Origin: JAHEJA01 sp965657215
GTDB taxonomy: Bacteria; Pseudomonadota; Alphaproteobacteria; Rhodobacterales; Rhodobacteraceae
Direction: 5' to 3'
Length of the DNA: 64,000 nt
Assembly (NCBI GenBank): GCA_965657215.1
Contig: CBFHNR010000003.1
Location: 62,001-126,000, forward strand
In this document: in pieces, positions 15,634 to 25,186 of the stretch
Layout of the letters: the number at the start of each line of letters is the position of its first letter
Position numbering within the stretch: the first letter of the stretch is position 1
The notes under the pieces: generated by a model
Told to the model about the DNA's origin: nothing
Seen by the model: the letters and a program-made list of their open reading frames with translations, nothing else
Database searches by the model: none
Translations under genes and position numbers: made by a program

Positions 15634-16887
15634 ATGCGCTTTTCCGCGCTTCGCGTTTTGAAAGAAGGTCTCACTGGTAACAAGGGTTGGACGTCGCATT
15701 GGCGCGATCCTGAACCAAAAGATGAATATGACTTGGTCATCATTGGCGGTGGTGGGCATGGGCTGTCCACAGCCTATTATCTCGCCAAGAACCATGGCAT
15801 GACCAATATCGCCGTCTTGGAAAAGGGATATATTGGCGGCGGTAACGTTGGGCGGAACACAACGATTGTGCGCGCGAATTATTTCCTACAAGGCAACAGC
15901 GAATTTTATTCCCATTCCCTTAAACTTTGGGAAAACCTTGAAAACGATCTGAACTACAATGTGATGCATTCGCAGCGTGGCTTGATCAATTTGTTCCACT
16001 CAGATGGTCAACGCGATGCCTTTGTGCGGCGTGGGAATTCTATGGTGAACCAAGGGGATGATGCGATCCTTCTGGACCGTGAAGGCGTTCGCAAGCACCT
16101 GCCTTATTTGGATTTCGACAATACTCGGTTCCCAGTCTATGGCGGCCTTTTGCATCCGCGCGGCGGCACAGCGCGCCATGATGCGGTCGCATGGGGCTAC
16201 GCACGCGGCGCGGATCAGCGTGGCGTTGATTTGGTTCAAAATTGCGAAGTCACGGGAATTGATATCGAAAACGGCAAAGTGCGCGGTGTGCAAACAACAC
16301 GCGGCGCGATCAAAGCGAAAAAAGTTGGCATCGTGACCGCAGGCCGCTCTGGTCAAGTTGCGGCCATGGCGGGCATGCGGCTTCCTATTGAAAGCCATGT
16401 GTTACAAGCTTTTGTGACCGAAGGGCTCAAGCCCGTGATCGATCATGTTGTGAGCTTTGGCATGGGGCACTTCTACATTAGCCAATCTGACAAAGGCGGT
16501 TTGGTTTTTGGCGGTGATTTGGATTTCTATGCCTCTTATGCCTCACGCGGCAACCTGCCCATGAAAGAACACGTCATGGAAGCAGGGATGACCTTGATGC
16601 CGATGATTGGCAAATCCAAGGTGCTGCGCTCTTGGGGGGGCATCATGGATATGACGCCTGATGGTTCACCGATAATCGATAAAACAGATATCGACGGGCT
16701 CTATATCGACTGTGGCTGGTGTTACGGGGGGTTCAAGGCTGTTCCCGGATCGGGGTATAGTTTTGCCCATTTGATGGCAACGGATCGCCATCATGAACCT
16801 GCCGCCAAATTCCGTTTGGATCGGTTCCGCACGGGCCGTGGTTTGATGGATGAAGAGGGCAAAGGCTCTCAGCACAATTTGCATTAG
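15634..16887 (+). CDS. soxB: sarcosine oxidase beta subunit
   Basis: A 417-residue flavoprotein, the usual SoxB length. The FAD-binding IIGGGGHGLSTAYYL begins near residue 36 and RNTTIVRANY follows; the C-terminal CGWCYGGFKAVPGSG is the family flavin-site signature. It is the catalytic subunit of heterotetrameric sarcosine oxidase, which oxidatively demethylates sarcosine to glycine, with the methyl group passed to tetrahydrofolate. The ATG at 15634 has AAGGGAG upstream; an earlier in-frame start at 15598 lacks one. It is the first gene of soxB-soxD-soxA-soxG. Confidence 0.97.
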   Translation: MRFSALRVLKEGLTGNKGWTSHWRDPEPKDEYDLVIIGGGGHGLSTAYYLAKNHGMTNIAVLEKGYIGGGNVGRNTTIVRANYFLQGNSEFYSHSLKLWENLENDLNYNVMHSQRGLINLFHSDGQRDAFVRRGNSMVNQGDDAILLDREGVRKHLPYLDFDNTRFPVYGGLLHPRGGTARHDAVAWGYARGADQRGVDLVQNCEVTGIDIENGKVRGVQTTRGAIKAKKVGIVTAGRSGQVAAMAGMRLPIESHVLQAFVTEGLKPVIDHVVSFGMGHFYISQSDKGGLVFGGDLDFYASYASRGNLPMKEHVMEAGMTLMPMIGKSKVLRSWGGIMDMTPDGSPIIDKTDIDGLYIDCGWCYGGFKAVPGSGYSFAHLMATDRHHEPAAKFRLDRFRTGRGLMDEEGKGSQHNLH

Positions 16888-16898
16888 GAGGGACGAGA

Positions 16899-17171
16899 AT
16901 GCGTATTCCTTGTCCAATATGTGGCGATCGTGATCGTCGTGAATTTTACTATGTTGGGGATGCTGTGGCCGTGGATCGGCCTGCCCCTGATGCAGGGGTC
17001 GCAGCCTGGGACGACTACGTCCATTTGCGCGACAATCCCGCAGGTAACACCAGAGACCTCTGGTATCATGAGGGGGGCTGTGGGTCGTGGTTGGTTGTGA
17101 CGCGCAATACGGTCACGCATGAGGTTCTTGGGGCTCAGCTCGCGTCTAAACTGAAAGGGGCGGCATCATGA
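16899..17171 (+). CDS. soxD: sarcosine oxidase delta subunit
   Basis: A 90-residue protein with the zinc-binding pattern of SoxD: Cys5-x2-Cys8 (CPICG) and His57-x3-Cys61 (HEGGC). It forms part of the heterotetramer and is needed for assembly. Its last codons overlap the soxA start (ATGA), so it is translationally coupled to the alpha subunit; soxB lies 11 bases upstream. Confidence 0.97.
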   Translation: MRIPCPICGDRDRREFYYVGDAVAVDRPAPDAGVAAWDDYVHLRDNPAGNTRDLWYHEGGCGSWLVVTRNTVTHEVLGAQLASKLKGAAS

Positions 17172-20098
17172 GACTTGCATCAAAAGGCATTCTTAACAGA
17201 GACAGCTCAGTCACCTTTCGCTTTGATGGTACGGACTATCGCGGCTATGAAGGCGACACAGTCGCCTCTGCGCTTTTGGCAAATGACGTGCGCCTCATGG
17301 CGCGTTCGTTCAAATATCACCGCCCACGGGGGGTCTTGACCGCAGGAAGCGAAGAGCCCAACGCCATTATGACAGTGGGAACTGGCGCAAGCCAAGATCC
17401 CAATGTGCGCGCAACAGTTCAAGAAATTCACAATGGCCTCGTGGTGCGGAGCCAGAATAACTGGCCCTCCCTTAGCATCGATGCCTTGTCGGTGAATAAC
17501 CTGCTCTCGCCTTTCTTAGGTGCCGGGTTCTATTACAAAACCTTTATGTGGCCCAAGGCGTTTTGGGAAAAGCTCTATGAACCCGTCATCCGCCGCGCCG
17601 CTGGGTTAGGCGCGCTGAGCGAAGAGCATAATCCAGACACATATGAACAGGCCTTTGCCTATTGTGATGTGCTGATAATCGGCGCTGGGCCCTCTGGGTT
17701 GATGTCGGCCTATGCAGCGGCGCAAGCGGGCTTGGATGTGATCCTCGCGGACGAAGATAGCATGATGGGCGGACGCCTGAATGCCGAAACCTATGAGGTT
17801 GATGGCAAGCCCGGACATATTTGGGCGGCGGATATGGTGCGGACCTTGTCCGAGATGGACAATGTCCGTCTCATGACCCGCACAACGGTCACAGGCGCCT
17901 ATGATCAAGGCACCTATGGCGCGCTGGAACGGGTAAGCCATCATGTCTCCAACAAAAAAGATGCGCCTTTGGAATGTTTCTGGCGCATCGTTGCCAAGCG
18001 GGCAATTTTGGCCGCAGGCGCGTTAGAGCGCCCCATCGCGTTTCGCAACAACGATCGCCCAGGGATCATGACGGCAAGCGCCGTGCGCGCCTATGCCAAT
18101 CGCTGGGGCGTCGCCCCTGCACAAAGCTTGGTGATTTTTGGCAATAACAACAACGCATTGCGCACTGCTCAGGATTTGCAAGGCTCAGGCGTCCATATCG
18201 CGGCCTATGTCGATGCGCGCGATGATGTCAATTTGGTCGGTGATTTTCCAATATTCACATCAGGGGCAATCACAAACACCACAGGACGATTAGGCGTCGA
18301 AAGCGTCACGATTGAACACGCAGGCGGCACCGACAAAATCGCCACGCAAAGCGTTGCCATGTCTGGCGGTTGGAACCCTTCGGTTCACATGACGTGTCAT
18401 ATGAATGGACGCCCGACATGGAATGAGGAAATTGCCTCCTTTGTGCCAACGCCGAATTCTATTCCGGGTATGGTCGTCGTCGGCGCGGCGAATGGGCATA
18501 TGTCGACCCAAGACTGCCTAGCCTCGGCTCTGAGTGTTACGGCACCGGTGATTGCGGACCTCGGCGGCAAAGCTGTTCAGATCAGCACCCCGACTGCCGA
18601 AGAAGATGCCTATGGGCTAGAGCCGCTTTGGGCGGTTCCGGGCAAAGGACGCGCTTGGCTTGATTTCCAAAACGATGTGACGGTTAAGGATGTAAAACAA
18701 GCCGCACAAGAAAACTTCCGCTCTGTTGAGCATATGAAGCGTTACACGACGCAAGGCATGGCCACGGATCAGGGCAAGAATTCCAATGTCGCGGCCTTGG
18801 CGGTCTTGGCCGATGCGACGGGGCGCGGCATTCCTGAAACGGGAACAACCACGTTTCGCCCACCATATTCGCCGGTCTCTATTGCGGCGATGGGCGCAAG
18901 CGCGCAAGGCATCGGCTTTGCACCGCAACGCTTTACCACCTCGCATGATCTCAGCGTTGCCCGCGGTGCGCCGATGATCGAAGCAGGGCTCTGGTATCGC
19001 CCAAGCTATTTCCCGATTGAAGGTGAACGCCATTGGCGGCAATCCTGCGATAGAGAAGTCAATATGGTGCGCTCAACCGTTGGGGTCTGTGATGTTTCAA
19101 CGTTGGGCAAGATTGATATCCAAGGCCCAGATGCGGCCAAGTTGTTGGATTTTGTCTATACCAACACATTCTCCACCCTCAAAGTTGGGCGTGTGCGATA
19201 TGGATTAATGCTCAGAGAAGATGGGCATGTCATGGATGATGGCACCACGGCGCGCATGGGCGAGCATCATTATGTCATGACCACCACAACCGCCGCAGCA
19301 GGCGAAGTCATGCGTCACCTCGATTTTGTGCATCAATGCTTGCATCCCGAATGGGACGTGAGCTTTGTCTCAGTCACAGAGCAATGGGCGCAATTTGCAG
19401 TGGCGGGTCCGAAATCACGCGATTTGCTGAACGCTTTGGTGGATCAAGACATCACATCCGAGACATGGCCGTTCATGGGCTGTGGCGAAGTTGACATATT
19501 AGGTGTCAAAGGTCGCTTGTTCCGAATTTCATTTAGTGGCGAACACGCCTACGAGGTCGCTGTTCCCGCGCGCTATGGAGAAAGCTTTTATGATCTCTTG
19601 GTCACTCGCGCCGAGGCATTGGAGGGCGGACCATATGGCATGGAAGCTCTTAATATCTTGCGCATAGAAAAAGGTCTGATAACCCACGCAGAAATCCACG
19701 GTCGCACGACAGCCTTTGATATCGGCATGGATAAAATGGTCAGCCGGAAAAAGGATTGCATCGGTCAAACGATGGCGGCGCGTGAGGGATTGATGGACCC
19801 AGATCGTGAACGCTTGGTCGGATTGAAACCCGTCGGCGTGGTCAAGCAAATCACAGCAGGGGCGCATTTGTTCAATCCCGATGCGGATCCTGTGCGCATC
19901 AACGATCAAGGCTATGTCACATCCGTTGGATTTTCACCCACATTAGGTCATTTCCTCGGCCTTGCCTTTCTCAAGCGGGGGCCAGAGCGGATTGGTGATA
20001 CCATCAAAATGGTCGATCATCTTCGCGGTGTTGAAACACTCTGCGAAGTGATTGATCCAGTTGCATTTGACCCAGAAGGAGGGCGCGTTCGTGGATAA
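17168..20098 (+). CDS. soxA: sarcosine oxidase alpha subunit
   Basis: A 976-residue protein in three parts. The N-terminal about 100 residues are ferredoxin-like without iron ligands. A Rossmann domain for NAD has GAGPSG at 172-177, with a second dinucleotide segment later. The C-terminal half from about 600 on is homologous to the glycine-cleavage T protein, where the one-carbon unit is loaded onto tetrahydrofolate (YGLMLREDGHVMDDG, then MEALNILRIEKG). Size and order match known SoxA. It overlaps soxD by 4 bases and soxG by 8. Confidence 0.97.
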   Translation: MRLASKGILNRDSSVTFRFDGTDYRGYEGDTVASALLANDVRLMARSFKYHRPRGVLTAGSEEPNAIMTVGTGASQDPNVRATVQEIHNGLVVRSQNNWPSLSIDALSVNNLLSPFLGAGFYYKTFMWPKAFWEKLYEPVIRRAAGLGALSEEHNPDTYEQAFAYCDVLIIGAGPSGLMSAYAAAQAGLDVILADEDSMMGGRLNAETYEVDGKPGHIWAADMVRTLSEMDNVRLMTRTTVTGAYDQGTYGALERVSHHVSNKKDAPLECFWRIVAKRAILAAGALERPIAFRNNDRPGIMTASAVRAYANRWGVAPAQSLVIFGNNNNALRTAQDLQGSGVHIAAYVDARDDVNLVGDFPIFTSGAITNTTGRLGVESVTIEHAGGTDKIATQSVAMSGGWNPSVHMTCHMNGRPTWNEEIASFVPTPNSIPGMVVVGAANGHMSTQDCLASALSVTAPVIADLGGKAVQISTPTAEEDAYGLEPLWAVPGKGRAWLDFQNDVTVKDVKQAAQENFRSVEHMKRYTTQGMATDQGKNSNVAALAVLADATGRGIPETGTTTFRPPYSPVSIAAMGASAQGIGFAPQRFTTSHDLSVARGAPMIEAGLWYRPSYFPIEGERHWRQSCDREVNMVRSTVGVCDVSTLGKIDIQGPDAAKLLDFVYTNTFSTLKVGRVRYGLMLREDGHVMDDGTTARMGEHHYVMTTTTAAAGEVMRHLDFVHQCLHPEWDVSFVSVTEQWAQFAVAGPKSRDLLNALVDQDITSETWPFMGCGEVDILGVKGRLFRISFSGEHAYEVAVPARYGESFYDLLVTRAEALEGGPYGMEALNILRIEKGLITHAEIHGRTTAFDIGMDKMVSRKKDCIGQTMAAREGLMDPDRERLVGLKPVGVVKQITAGAHLFNPDADPVRINDQGYVTSVGFSPTLGHFLGLAFLKRGPERIGDTIKMVDHLRGVETLCEVIDPVAFDPEGGRVRG

Positions 20099-20639
20099 GC
20101 TCATTGCAAAATCAGCCTGCAGCGGCCTGCTTCCGATTACGATTGGAACGCTTACGGTTAAAGAAATCATACCAGAGGTGATCACCTCACTTGCCCCTCT
20201 CAAAGGCCAAGAGGCGGCTTTGTCGAAATCGCTGAAGGCCAAGCACGGGATCGCTTTGCCACAGGCAAACGAGATGACGCGCGATGGTGCGGTCATGGCC
20301 GTTTGGGGCGGCTCTCATGTCTATCTCATGGGGGCGGCGCCTGATGCGTCTGTGTCGGCGGTGGCGAGCCTTACGGATCAAACGGATGCGTGGAGCGTGG
20401 TGTCCGTCGCTGGGCCAGATATCGAAGCGCTCTTTGCGCGACTGACATCTGTTGATGGGCGCCTTGCTCAGTTCCCTGTTGGGCGATCTATTCGCACCCA
20501 GCTAAAGCATATGAATGTTATTCTTGTGCGGACTGAGACTGAGGAATTCACTGTCATGGCCTTTCGCTCTATGGCGAAAACCTTGGTGCATGATCTCTCA
20601 GAGGCTATGACGTCGCTAAAGGCGCGTACAGCATTCTAA
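20091..20639 (+). CDS. soxG: sarcosine oxidase gamma subunit
   Basis: From the GTG at 20091, preceded by AGAAGGAGGG, it is 182 residues, the normal SoxG size. The frame is open 13 codons upstream inside soxA, but the ribosome site decides for GTG. SoxG resembles a piece of the T-protein fold and closes the heterotetramer. It ends the operon; no folate or glycine genes follow, unlike some other sox clusters. Confidence 0.93.
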   Translation: MDKLIAKSACSGLLPITIGTLTVKEIIPEVITSLAPLKGQEAALSKSLKAKHGIALPQANEMTRDGAVMAVWGGSHVYLMGAAPDASVSAVASLTDQTDAWSVVSVAGPDIEALFARLTSVDGRLAQFPVGRSIRTQLKHMNVILVRTETEEFTVMAFRSMAKTLVHDLSEAMTSLKARTAF

Positions 20640-20766
20640 TCTGTGCCTGTGCTTATAGCCTCATGCTGTGAAATTTAATTCTTTTGGGTAGTCGCCTTAG
20701 CGATTCGCTTGTGCTATCGAATACGCATAACAATAAAAAAAGTAACGAGTACAAAGAGGCAGCAGT

Positions 20767-21036
20767 ATGTCAGATGTCATCATTCTTGATGCCACTGTGG
20801 TTGAAATGATTCCGCGTAAGACGGACATTTCCTACGATACCAAGGTGAAAATTGATTTCCAATTCGAAGGAGATCGCGTTGAGCGTCGTGAATGCTTGGT
20901 TCATGTCACGAGTAAATTTTGCAAAGCCGTTCCAGAAAAGCGTCATATGAGACGGTCCATGAACTTGGCTGTTCAGAAATTGCACTCCTATTTCGCGGGT
21001 GAAGATGAGCGGAGCGAAAATCTTTTTGCGAACTAA
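20767..21036 (+). CDS. small protein of unknown function
   Basis: An 89-residue protein with a good ATG and AGAGG nearby. It is not recognised. It is mixed charged, has no signal peptide or membrane helix and a single early Cys pair position (ECLVHV, KFCKAV), and ends in an acidic tail (GEDERSENLFAN). It lies alone 48 bases before dnaG and may share its leader. Codon use and a regular frame suggest a real gene. Confidence 0.6.
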   Translation: MSDVIILDATVVEMIPRKTDISYDTKVKIDFQFEGDRVERRECLVHVTSKFCKAVPEKRHMRRSMNLAVQKLHSYFAGEDERSENLFAN

Positions 21037-21084
21037 CGCGCCCAAGCCCTAGACAACGCAGGCCCAAGCCCCGATATTTAGGGC

Positions 21085-23019
21085 ATGAGCCTGCCACCCG
21101 GATTCCTTGATGAACTGCGCACACGTGTGAGCCTGACCGATGTGGTCGGACGCAAAGTCATGTGGGACACTCGCAAATCAAATCAAGGCAAGGGGGATAT
21201 GTGGTCGCCTTGTCCCTTTCATCAGGAAAAAACAGCGTCTTTTCATGTAGATGATCGAAAAGGGTTTTATTACTGTTTCGGCTGTCATGCCAAAGGGGAT
21301 GCAATTTCCTTTGTCAAAGACACTGAAAACGTGAGCTTTATCGAAGCGATTGAAATTTTAGCGGGCGAGGCGGGGATGACCATGCCTGCACGCGATCCCA
21401 AGGCGCAAGAGAAATCAGACGCGCGCGCTGAGCTAACCGACGTTATGGAACAAGCGGTCCGTTTCTTTCGCATGTCGCTTGGCACAGGGGCAGGGGCGAG
21501 CTCGCGGGCGTATTTGCAAAAGCGTGGATTGGCGCAATCGGTTCTGGATCGGTTTGAAATCGGCTATGCGCCGGATGATCGACAAGCCCTCTTTCGCGCT
21601 CTTACTGAACAAGGTGTTCCCAAAGAAAAGCTCATCGCCACAGGTCTTTGCGCCCTACCTGATGATGGGGGTGCGCCCTATGATCGGTTTCGCGGACGTA
21701 TCATTTTTCCGATCCGTGATGGGCGGGGGCGCTGCATTGCCTTTGGTGGGCGATCCTTGGACCCGAATGCGCGGGCAAAATATCTGAACTCGCCAGAAAC
21801 CATCCTCTTTGATAAGGGGCGCAATCTCTATAATCACGGGCCTGCACGGGCGGCGTCGGGCAAAGGCAAACCGCTGATCGTTGCCGAAGGCTATATGGAT
21901 GTCATCGCCTTGGTCGAAGCTGGATTTGAGGCCTCCGTTGCCCCCTTGGGAACCGCTGTGACCGAAGATCAGCTGATGTTGATGTGGCGTATGAACCCTG
22001 AGCCGATCATTGCACTAGATGGGGACAAGGCGGGCCTGCGAGCGGCCTATCGTTTGATTGATCTGGCCTTGCCTTTGTTGGAGGCGGGGCGCGCGCTGCG
22101 CTTTGCGATTATGCCAGAGGGCAAAGATCCGGATGATTTATTGCGCGCAGGCGGACCCAAAGCCGTCCAAGACGTGTTAGACGCCGCCGTGCCTATGGTT
22201 GAACTCTTGTGGCGACGCGAAACGGAAGGCGGCACTTTTGATAGTCCAGAACGCAAGGCTGCATTGGATAAAACCTTGGGGCAAAAAATCGGCCTGATCC
22301 GCGATCCTGTTCTAAAATCCCATTACGAACAAACGCTTAAGGATCTGAAATGGTCCTTGTTTCGGCCCAAGCGAACGCCGTTTCAACCCTATAAGAAGCA
22401 AGCAGCACAAACCCAGATGACCACCAAACATTCTGCTTTGGCGGCCTCTGGCGATCATGTGGCGGACACCATTCGCGAAGGGGTCATTGTCGCGGTCTTT
22501 CTGAATACACCTGCAATGCTTGATGAATTTGGGGATCAATTATTCGGCCTAACACTGAGCGATCCTGACCTCAATCGTGTGTTGTCCTTTATGCGATCCT
22601 CAACAGAGCGCGATACTGAAAACCTACGCCAAGAGATCGAAGAGGTGATTGGCAGCGCCCCCCTTGAAAAGCTGATGGCATCCGCCCATGTGAGGATCAC
22701 GCCATGCCTGAGGGCACCACATGATCTGGAAATGGCGCGCATGACAGTCGCCGAAGAATTGGCCAAACTTGGATCAGAACGGGGACTGCGCAGTGAATTA
22801 GAGGAAGCCGAGCAAGTCATGGATGTGCATGTGGATGAAACGGTTCTCTGGCGGTTAGGGCAGGCCGCAACCGCACGAAACAACGCGGCGAAATCCGATA
22901 ATGAGGATCGAGCCCAATATGATTTGGGCGATAATGGCGCGCGAATCAATCGCGATGAAAAGCAGGATTTCGAAAAGCTGTTGTCCAAAATATCCTATGC
23001 AAAAACGCAAAAACGTTAA
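21085..23019 (+). CDS. dnaG: DNA primase
   Basis: A 644-residue protein that makes RNA primers at the replication fork. The CHC2 zinc finger uses Cys43, His46, Cys64 and Cys67 (CPFH, CFGC). The TOPRIM catalytic motifs are EGYMD (268-272) and DGDKAG (312-317). The C-terminal part that binds DnaB helicase is variable, as usual. It is followed by rpoD after 106 bases, the core of the classical macromolecular-synthesis arrangement, without rpsU in front. The start is supported by MSLPPGFLDELRTRVSL, the common primase opening. Confidence 0.97.
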   Translation: MSLPPGFLDELRTRVSLTDVVGRKVMWDTRKSNQGKGDMWSPCPFHQEKTASFHVDDRKGFYYCFGCHAKGDAISFVKDTENVSFIEAIEILAGEAGMTMPARDPKAQEKSDARAELTDVMEQAVRFFRMSLGTGAGASSRAYLQKRGLAQSVLDRFEIGYAPDDRQALFRALTEQGVPKEKLIATGLCALPDDGGAPYDRFRGRIIFPIRDGRGRCIAFGGRSLDPNARAKYLNSPETILFDKGRNLYNHGPARAASGKGKPLIVAEGYMDVIALVEAGFEASVAPLGTAVTEDQLMLMWRMNPEPIIALDGDKAGLRAAYRLIDLALPLLEAGRALRFAIMPEGKDPDDLLRAGGPKAVQDVLDAAVPMVELLWRRETEGGTFDSPERKAALDKTLGQKIGLIRDPVLKSHYEQTLKDLKWSLFRPKRTPFQPYKKQAAQTQMTTKHSALAASGDHVADTIREGVIVAVFLNTPAMLDEFGDQLFGLTLSDPDLNRVLSFMRSSTERDTENLRQEIEEVIGSAPLEKLMASAHVRITPCLRAPHDLEMARMTVAEELAKLGSERGLRSELEEAEQVMDVHVDETVLWRLGQAATARNNAAKSDNEDRAQYDLGDNGARINRDEKQDFEKLLSKISYAKTQKR

Positions 23020-23125
23020 TTTTATAGGAAAATCGTAATTATTTTTCCCTATATGGGTTTCCGAATCAGCAGATACCGCTATTGATTCGTATCAACGAAT
23101 CATTCGCCCTAAGCAGGAGCTTTCA

Positions 23126-25105
23126 ATGGCCGCTAAAGACACAGACGACCGCAAGAACGATGATCAGGACGCGGAGATGTCCTTGGACATGAGCCAAGCC
23201 GCCGTCAAAAAGATGATCGCGGAAGCTCGTGAAAAAGGGTACATTACGTATGATCAACTAAACAACGTTCTTCCACCGGATCAGGTGTCCTCTGAACAAA
23301 TCGAAGACGTCATGTCGATGTTGTCCGAAATGGGCATCAATATCATCGAAGATGACGACGCCGAAGACGAAGACAAAGGCCCAACTGACCTCGTTGCCAC
23401 AACAGGCACCAAAGATGTGGCCTTGTCCTCTGGCGATGGTGAAAAGCTAGATCGCACCGATGATCCTGTGCGGATGTACCTACGTGAAATGGGTTCTGTT
23501 GAGCTGTTGTCACGTGAAGGTGAAATCGCGATTGCCAAGCGGATCGAAGCGGGCCGCAACACGATGATCCTTGGTCTCTGCGAGAGCCCATTGACCTTCC
23601 AAGCGATTACAATCTGGCGCGACGAACTTTTGTCAGAAGACATCTTGCTGCGCGATGTGATTGACCTTGAGGCGACATTTGGGAACCAAATGGATGGCGA
23701 AGAGGGCGTTGAGCCAGTTATCGATCCATCAACAGTCGCCGGTGCGGCCCCTGTTGCCAAGTCGGCGGAGCCTGAACTAGACGCGGATGGTAATCCCATC
23801 ATTGACGACGATGATGACGACGACGATCAATCCAACATGTCCCTTGCCGCGATGGAAGCGGCGCTAAAGCCACGCGTTTTAGAAACATTGGACCAGATCG
23901 CCGCCGATTACGAAGCGCTCTCTGCAATGCAAGACAGCCGTATTTCTGCGACGTTGAACGAAGACGGCAGCTTTAGCTCAAAAGACGAAGATACCTACCA
24001 AAAGCTACGTTCGGAAATTGTGGTCTTGGTGAACGAACTCCACCTCCATAACAATCGTATCGAAGCCTTGATTGATCAGCTTTACGGCATCAACCGCCGC
24101 ATCATGCAGATCGACAGCTCAATGGTAAAGCTGGCGGATCAGGCACGGATCAACCGTCGCGAATTCATTGACGAATATCGCGGCTATGAGCTCGACCCGA
24201 ACTGGTTGGACCGCATGTCCGAAAAAGCTGGCCGTGGGTGGCAGATGTTTATCGAACGCTCTCGCGACAAGGCCGAAGATCTGCGCTCAGATATGGCGCA
24301 GGTTGGTCAATATGTCGGCTTGGACATCTCTGAATTCCGCCGCATCGTAAGCCAAGTGCAAAAAGGCGAAAAAGAAGCCCGCCAAGCCAAAAAAGAAATG
24401 GTTGAGGCGAACCTTCGTTTGGTTATCTCGATTGCCAAAAAATACACAAACCGTGGCCTGCAATTCTTGGATTTGATCCAAGAGGGGAACATTGGTTTGA
24501 TGAAAGCGGTTGATAAATTTGAATATCGCCGTGGCTATAAATTTAGCACCTATGCCACTTGGTGGATCCGTCAGGCCATCACGCGCTCCATTGCGGATCA
24601 GGCTCGCACCATCCGTATCCCTGTGCACATGATCGAAACGATCAACAAATTGGTGCGCACGGGTCGTCAGATGTTGCATGAAATAGGCCGTGAACCCACA
24701 CCAGAGGAATTGGCAGCCAAGCTGCAAATGCCATTGGAAAAGGTTCGCAAAGTGATGAAAATCGCCAAAGAACCGATTTCCTTGGAAACTCCAATTGGCG
24801 ACGAAGAAGATTCGCAACTCGGGGATTTCATCGAGGACAAGAATGCCGTCCTACCTTTGGACAGCGCCATTCAGGAAAACCTCAAAGAAACGACTACGCG
24901 CGTTTTATCCTCGCTCACACCACGCGAAGAACGCGTTTTGCGGATGCGCTTTGGGATCGGCATGAACACGGATCACACCCTCGAAGAAGTGGGCCAACAG
25001 TTCAGCGTGACCCGCGAACGGATCCGTCAGATCGAAGCGAAAGCGCTTCGCAAACTCAAACATCCCAGCAGATCGCGCAAACTGCGCAGCTTCTTGGACG
25101 AATAA
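23126..25105 (+). CDS. rpoD: RNA polymerase primary sigma factor (sigma-70)
   Basis: A 659-residue protein. Region 1.1 is at the N terminus, and a long non-conserved insert with an acidic run (DDDDDDDD, about residues 227-234) precedes region 1.2/2. Region 2 has LRLVISIAKKYTNRGLQFLD and FSTYATWWIRQAITR (the -10 recognition helix), region 3 follows, and region 4.2 ends with VTRERIRQIEAKALRKLKHP. It directs transcription of housekeeping genes. AGGAG lies upstream of the ATG. It sits downstream of dnaG and is followed by a nested inverted repeat. Confidence 0.98.
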   Translation: MAAKDTDDRKNDDQDAEMSLDMSQAAVKKMIAEAREKGYITYDQLNNVLPPDQVSSEQIEDVMSMLSEMGINIIEDDDAEDEDKGPTDLVATTGTKDVALSSGDGEKLDRTDDPVRMYLREMGSVELLSREGEIAIAKRIEAGRNTMILGLCESPLTFQAITIWRDELLSEDILLRDVIDLEATFGNQMDGEEGVEPVIDPSTVAGAAPVAKSAEPELDADGNPIIDDDDDDDDQSNMSLAAMEAALKPRVLETLDQIAADYEALSAMQDSRISATLNEDGSFSSKDEDTYQKLRSEIVVLVNELHLHNNRIEALIDQLYGINRRIMQIDSSMVKLADQARINRREFIDEYRGYELDPNWLDRMSEKAGRGWQMFIERSRDKAEDLRSDMAQVGQYVGLDISEFRRIVSQVQKGEKEARQAKKEMVEANLRLVISIAKKYTNRGLQFLDLIQEGNIGLMKAVDKFEYRRGYKFSTYATWWIRQAITRSIADQARTIRIPVHMIETINKLVRTGRQMLHEIGREPTPEELAAKLQMPLEKVRKVMKIAKEPISLETPIGDEEDSQLGDFIEDKNAVLPLDSAIQENLKETTTRVLSSLTPREERVLRMRFGIGMNTDHTLEEVGQQFSVTRERIRQIEAKALRKLKHPSRSRKLRSFLDE

Positions 25106-25112
25106 AATATAA

Positions 25113-25176
25113 GGGAAAACGAAAGTTGTTTTTACAAATTGACGCCTGTCAATTTATTGAACGTCTTCGTTTTCCC
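25113..25176 (+). terminator. nested inverted repeats after rpoD
   Basis: An outer stem GGGAAAACGAA (25113-25123) pairs perfectly with TTCGTTTTCCC (25166-25176). Inside it AAATTGAC (25136-25143) pairs with GTCAATTT (25148-25155) around GCCT. A T-rich stretch follows the outer stem. Probably the rpoD terminator or a 3'-end stability element; it stands between rpoD and the convergent acidic-protein gene. Confidence 0.6.
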
Positions 25177-25186
25177 ATCAATTTTC

